Below, in pieces: positions 15,560 through 18,132 of a stretch of 18,132 nt of DNA. Positions within the stretch are counted from its first letter, which is position 1, and every line of letters starts with the position of its first letter. Source of the DNA: Rhodospirillaceae bacterium (GTDB taxonomy: Bacteria; Pseudomonadota; Alphaproteobacteria; Rhodospirillales; Magnetospirillaceae); contig JASLCK010000272.1 in the NCBI GenBank assembly GCA_030151865.1, positions 1 to 18,132 of the forward strand, in the 5' to 3' direction. The notes under the pieces were generated by a model. It was not told where the DNA came from and did no database searches. It saw only the letters and a program-made list of their open reading frames with translations. A program made the position numbers and the translations under genes.

Positions 15560-16333
15560 GTGTCGATGGCCCCCCTGCCTTCGTTAGTGTGCAGCCACGG
15601 GCAGGGGATGACGCTGTGCGCCGACAGGGTGCCGGACAATCTGCGGGCGTTGCTGGTGGAAAAGGGGACATGCCCCAATGCCGGCCCCCATTGCAGCGAT
15701 TGCCCGGCAATCGGCGTTGTTGCGGGCCTGCTTGGCCCCGATGGGGAACGCAAGCCCGACAATCAACCGCTTGAATTGGCCTTGCAGGATTATGGCGCTT
15801 GCGTTGAAAACGCGTTCGGCCAATTGCTGAAGGGCCCGCATTTGCAAGAGGCCTTGCAGGGCTGTGGCCTTTATATGGGAATGTCCACGGCATCGGCTTA
15901 TTACACCGAACCGGCCCGCCTGTTTGCCAAGGCGTTGGATGCCCGCCTATCCCTGGGGGATGATCTGCGCGATGGGATCGAATTGGCCTTGCATGAAGCC
16001 GTGGTGAACGGTCTGTTGCACGGCAATCTCGATATCTCATCGGATGGCAGGGACACTTTGGACGGGTTCTCGCGCTATTGCGACACCATTTCATACCGTT
16101 TGGCCCAAGGGGACCTGGCCGGGCGTTTGATCGAGATTTTTGCTCTTTGGGGCAAGGATCATGTCGATGTCGCCGTCGTCGATAGCGGCAAGGGCTATGA
16201 TCTGGATGCCTTGTCCATCAGCCCCGACCCATCGCGCAAATCCGGGCGGGGGCTGACTTTGATCCGGCAATTGGCGCAATCGGTGACGATCACCGACCAG
16301 GGGCGTCATATGACCATGAGGTTTGCCCGATGA
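15560..16333 (+). CDS. RsbW-like serine kinase / anti-sigma factor with cysteine-rich N-terminal region
   Basis: This protein has 257 residues. The C-terminal half (about 120-257) is a GHKL ATPase: N-box IELALHEAVVNGLLHGN (key Glu146, Asn150), G1 VVDSGKGYD (Asp208), G2 SGRGLTLIRQLA. This is the anti-sigma/serine kinase type that would phosphorylate the STAS protein encoded just upstream. The N-terminal 110 residues are not recognised. They hold Cys11, 20, 38, 45, 48, 81 and 102, including C-x6-C-x2-C at 38-48, and could bind metal or sense redox; this is speculation. The start is GTG 15560 or ATG 15566, both near GAGGAA. The stop overlaps the phosphatase start (ATGA). The expected target is a sigma factor or another output protein encoded elsewhere. 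Confidence 0.85.
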   Translation: MSMAPLPSLVCSHGQGMTLCADRVPDNLRALLVEKGTCPNAGPHCSDCPAIGVVAGLLGPDGERKPDNQPLELALQDYGACVENAFGQLLKGPHLQEALQGCGLYMGMSTASAYYTEPARLFAKALDARLSLGDDLRDGIELALHEAVVNGLLHGNLDISSDGRDTLDGFSRYCDTISYRLAQGDLAGRLIEIFALWGKDHVDVAVVDSGKGYDLDALSISPDPSRKSGRGLTLIRQLAQSVTITDQGRHMTMRFAR

Positions 16334-17526
16334 TCGCGGGTTCTTTACTGGGCAATGATCACGAAGGCCGGGCCGATGTGTCGGCCTGCAAGGTGCTGGT
16401 CGTCGATGATTCCGCCAGTTTCCGCAAAATCATCGGCGCATTTTTGCGTTCGGCTGGAATCGTGACCTTGGAATTTGCCGATAACGGTCGCGATGGTCTG
16501 GAAAAGGTGGCCAGTTTCGAACCTGATCTGGTGATCCTTGACATCATGATGCCCGAGATGGATGGGTTCGAGGTGTGCCGTCGGTTGCGCGCCGATCCCA
16601 AGCATCATCGTCTGCCGGTTTTGGTGCAAACCGCGTTGGAGGATCCAGCGGAACGGACGGCGGTTTTTCAGGCTGGGGCCTCGGACCTGATTACCAAGCC
16701 GATCCATGGGCCAGAGCTGATTGCGCGGGTTCGCGTGCAGTTGGAAAACCGTCTGCTGATTGGCAGTCTGGAAGATTACCGCCACCGGGTGGAAACCGAG
16801 CTGAACCTTGCCCGCAAAATGCAGGAAGCGCTGTTGCCCGATCTGTCCGGCGCCGCGGAAATTGGTCAATGCGCTGGCTTGTTGGTGGATTCCCACTTTC
16901 GTCCGTCCGCCGAAATCGGTGGGGATATGTGGACCATCCGGAATTTGGGCGATGGCAAGATCGCGGTCTCGACCGTGGATTTTTCGGGGCATGGCGTTTC
17001 AGCGGCCCTGAACACATTCCGCCTGCATACCCTGATGCATCAGTCCTTGCCGCACGAGGACGAGCCGGCAGCTTACTTGGGGCTGTTGAACGAACAGTTG
17101 GTTGACCTTCTGCCGACCCATCAGTTCGCCACCATGTTTTACGGCGTCATCGATACCCGTGCGGGTCATCTGACGTATGCCGGGGCAGGGGCTCCGTCCC
17201 CTATCCTGTCTTCGGCGGATGGGCCTGTGGCCTTGAACGCATCGGGTCTGCCGTTGGGGATAACCAGGGCCGCCACTTATAAGAACCGTTCTGCGGATTT
17301 CCCCGAGGGTGCTTTCTTGTTGCTGTACAGCGATGCCTTGGTGGAAACCGCCGATCACGATGGCAAGACGCTGGAGACCGAGGATTTGCTGTCCTGGGTA
17401 TCTGACGCATTAACCAAGCGTGGGATGGCATCCCCGTTGGGAGCTTTGCTGGACCGTTTCCGCACCAACCATAAACCGCCGGATGACGATTTGACGTTGG
17501 TCTGGCTGGAAAGCCGCCACTCCTGA
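16330..17526 (+). CDS. Receiver-PP2C phosphatase response regulator (RsbU/SpoIIE type)
   Basis: This 398-residue protein has a receiver domain at about 20-140 (acidic pocket DD at 26-27, phospho-acceptor Asp71 in LVILDIMMPEMDG, Lys123 in LITKPI). A helical linker follows at about 140-180, then a SpoIIE-type PP2C phosphatase domain at about 185-395. Metal-binding signatures are GGDMWTI, VDFSGHGVSAAL and the final DDDLTLVWLE. It should dephosphorylate the STAS protein, with the receiver gating activity, as in RsbU-type and Pseudomonas HsbR-type systems. The ATG overlaps the kinase stop by four bases. It is the last gene of the operon. The kinase that phosphorylates Asp71 is unknown; the convergent hybrid kinase or CheA are candidates. 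Confidence 0.93.
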   Translation: MIAGSLLGNDHEGRADVSACKVLVVDDSASFRKIIGAFLRSAGIVTLEFADNGRDGLEKVASFEPDLVILDIMMPEMDGFEVCRRLRADPKHHRLPVLVQTALEDPAERTAVFQAGASDLITKPIHGPELIARVRVQLENRLLIGSLEDYRHRVETELNLARKMQEALLPDLSGAAEIGQCAGLLVDSHFRPSAEIGGDMWTIRNLGDGKIAVSTVDFSGHGVSAALNTFRLHTLMHQSLPHEDEPAAYLGLLNEQLVDLLPTHQFATMFYGVIDTRAGHLTYAGAGAPSPILSSADGPVALNASGLPLGITRAATYKNRSADFPEGAFLLLYSDALVETADHDGKTLETEDLLSWVSDALTKRGMASPLGALLDRFRTNHKPPDDDLTLVWLESRHS

Positions 17527-17580
17527 CGGGGCACTGCGCCCTCTCGAAGTCAGGAGAGAGAGTTCCGTTAGGCAGGACGA
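17527..17580. other. Convergent intergenic spacer
   Basis: The 54-base gap lies between the phosphatase stop and the hybrid-kinase stop. It holds only a short imperfect hairpin (CTCTC and GAGAG arms, about 17541-17558) without a T-tract. No clear terminator is seen for either side. Confidence 0.4.
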
Positions 17581-18132
17581 TTACGCCAGGGTAATTTCCT
17601 GAATTTGGGGCTGTTCGTTTAATCGATGGATGGGGCGGCCAACGGCAAGGTTGATGGTTTCCATCAGCTCGTTGCGATCAATCGGCTTGGCGATGCAGAA
17701 ATCCATGCCAACCCCCAGGTAATGTTCCCTAAATTCGCTCATGGCATCGGCGGTGACGCCGATGATCGGCTGGCGGCGGCGATTGGGGTTGCTTTGTTCG
17801 GCGCTGCGGATGTGGCGGGTCGCTTCTCTGCCATCCATTTCCGGCATATGGGCGTCCATCAGCACCACGTCATAAGGGGATGCTAAAACCGCATCCAGGG
17901 CTTGGCATCCATCACCGACCACGTCCACATGGTGGCCCATACGGGTCAGCAAAGCGGAAATCAGCATCTGATTGACGGCGTTGTCTTCGGCCAACAGGAT
18001 TTTCAAGGGCTCCGCTGCCAGCCAGGATTGGCCGGTGCTGCGGCGTTTGGTCACCATGTCGGAATGGGCGGCCCGGCCCAACGGCAATTCGAACGACACC
18101 ACCGTTCCCAGCCCTTCGGTGCTGCGAATGCC
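17581..18132 (-). CDS. Hybrid sensor histidine kinase, C-terminal part (partial at right edge)
   Basis: The frame is open from the right edge to the TAA at 17581 (183 codons). The first residues, STEGLGTVVSFELPL, are the last strands of a histidine-kinase ATPase domain. A linker and a receiver domain follow: acidic pocket EDN (LLAEDNAVNQ), phospho-acceptor in VLMDAHMPEMDG, GVTAD, and Lys in CIAKPI. The protein ends about 25 residues later, so no phosphotransfer (Hpt) domain follows. The GTG at 18102 is an internal codon, not a start. The sensor part lies outside the window. It converges on the partner-switching operon and may be its input, but that is inferred from position only. Confidence 0.9.
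   Translation of the reverse strand, partial: GIRSTEGLGTVVSFELPLGRAAHSDMVTKRRSTGQSWLAAEPLKILLAEDNAVNQMLISALLTRMGHHVDVVGDGCQALDAVLASPYDVVLMDAHMPEMDGREATRHIRSAEQSNPNRRRQPIIGVTADAMSEFREHYLGVGMDFCIAKPIDRNELMETINLAVGRPIHRLNEQPQIQEITLA

Noticed and set aside
15150..16094. 314-codon minus-strand frame across the STAS and kinase genes
   Set aside because: It crosses three well-supported plus-strand genes and their junctions. The composition is Pro/Arg/His-rich as expected of an antisense frame.
18100..18102. GTG as start of a stand-alone receiver protein
   Set aside because: The frame stays open to the right edge and encodes the end of a histidine-kinase ATPase domain, so this is an internal codon of a hybrid kinase.

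Overview
The window is a GC-rich stretch from an alphaproteobacterium. The gene families, the dctA/dctBD layout and the chemoreceptor with a partner-switching tail would fit the Rhodospirillales (a Magnetospirillum-like relative). That placement is inferred from gene content and base composition, not from any search. The window holds 15 protein genes, two of them cut by the window edges. No tRNA, rRNA, CRISPR array, insertion sequence or prophage is visible.

Left part (1-6268, all minus strand): the start of a branched-chain amino acid ABC transporter (livH then livM, the latter running off the left edge), preceded by a four-gene ABC importer of the BMP/nucleoside type. Its order of transcription is ATPase, permease, permease, periplasmic binding protein, and it ends in a strong intrinsic terminator at 1511-1549. 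Its promoter region (about 6300-6345) has a perfect TATAAT and a 6-bp dyad.

Middle part (6406-11259): a complete C4-dicarboxylate regulon. The symporter gene dctA (minus) faces away from dctB-dctD (plus). A consensus sigma-54 promoter (7849-7863) lies upstream of dctA. DctB senses, DctD is the sigma-54 activator, and DctA imports succinate, malate and fumarate. Then come ald (alanine dehydrogenase) and, one base further, a RutR-like TetR-family regulator, probably translationally coupled to it.

Right part (13251-17526): the most unusual segment. A chemoreceptor gene is followed, in what looks like one operon, by a STAS anti-sigma-factor antagonist, an RsbW-like ATPase/kinase with a cysteine-rich N-terminus, and a receiver-PP2C phosphatase. 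This is a complete partner-switching set (antagonist, kinase, phosphatase) behind a chemoreceptor, with no sigma factor or other output gene next to it. A convergent hybrid histidine kinase, cut by the right edge, could feed the receiver domain of the phosphatase.

Overall theme: uptake and catabolism of small carbon and nitrogen compounds (branched-chain amino acids, nucleosides, C4-dicarboxylates, alanine) next to a sensory module that may couple chemical signals to another cell output.
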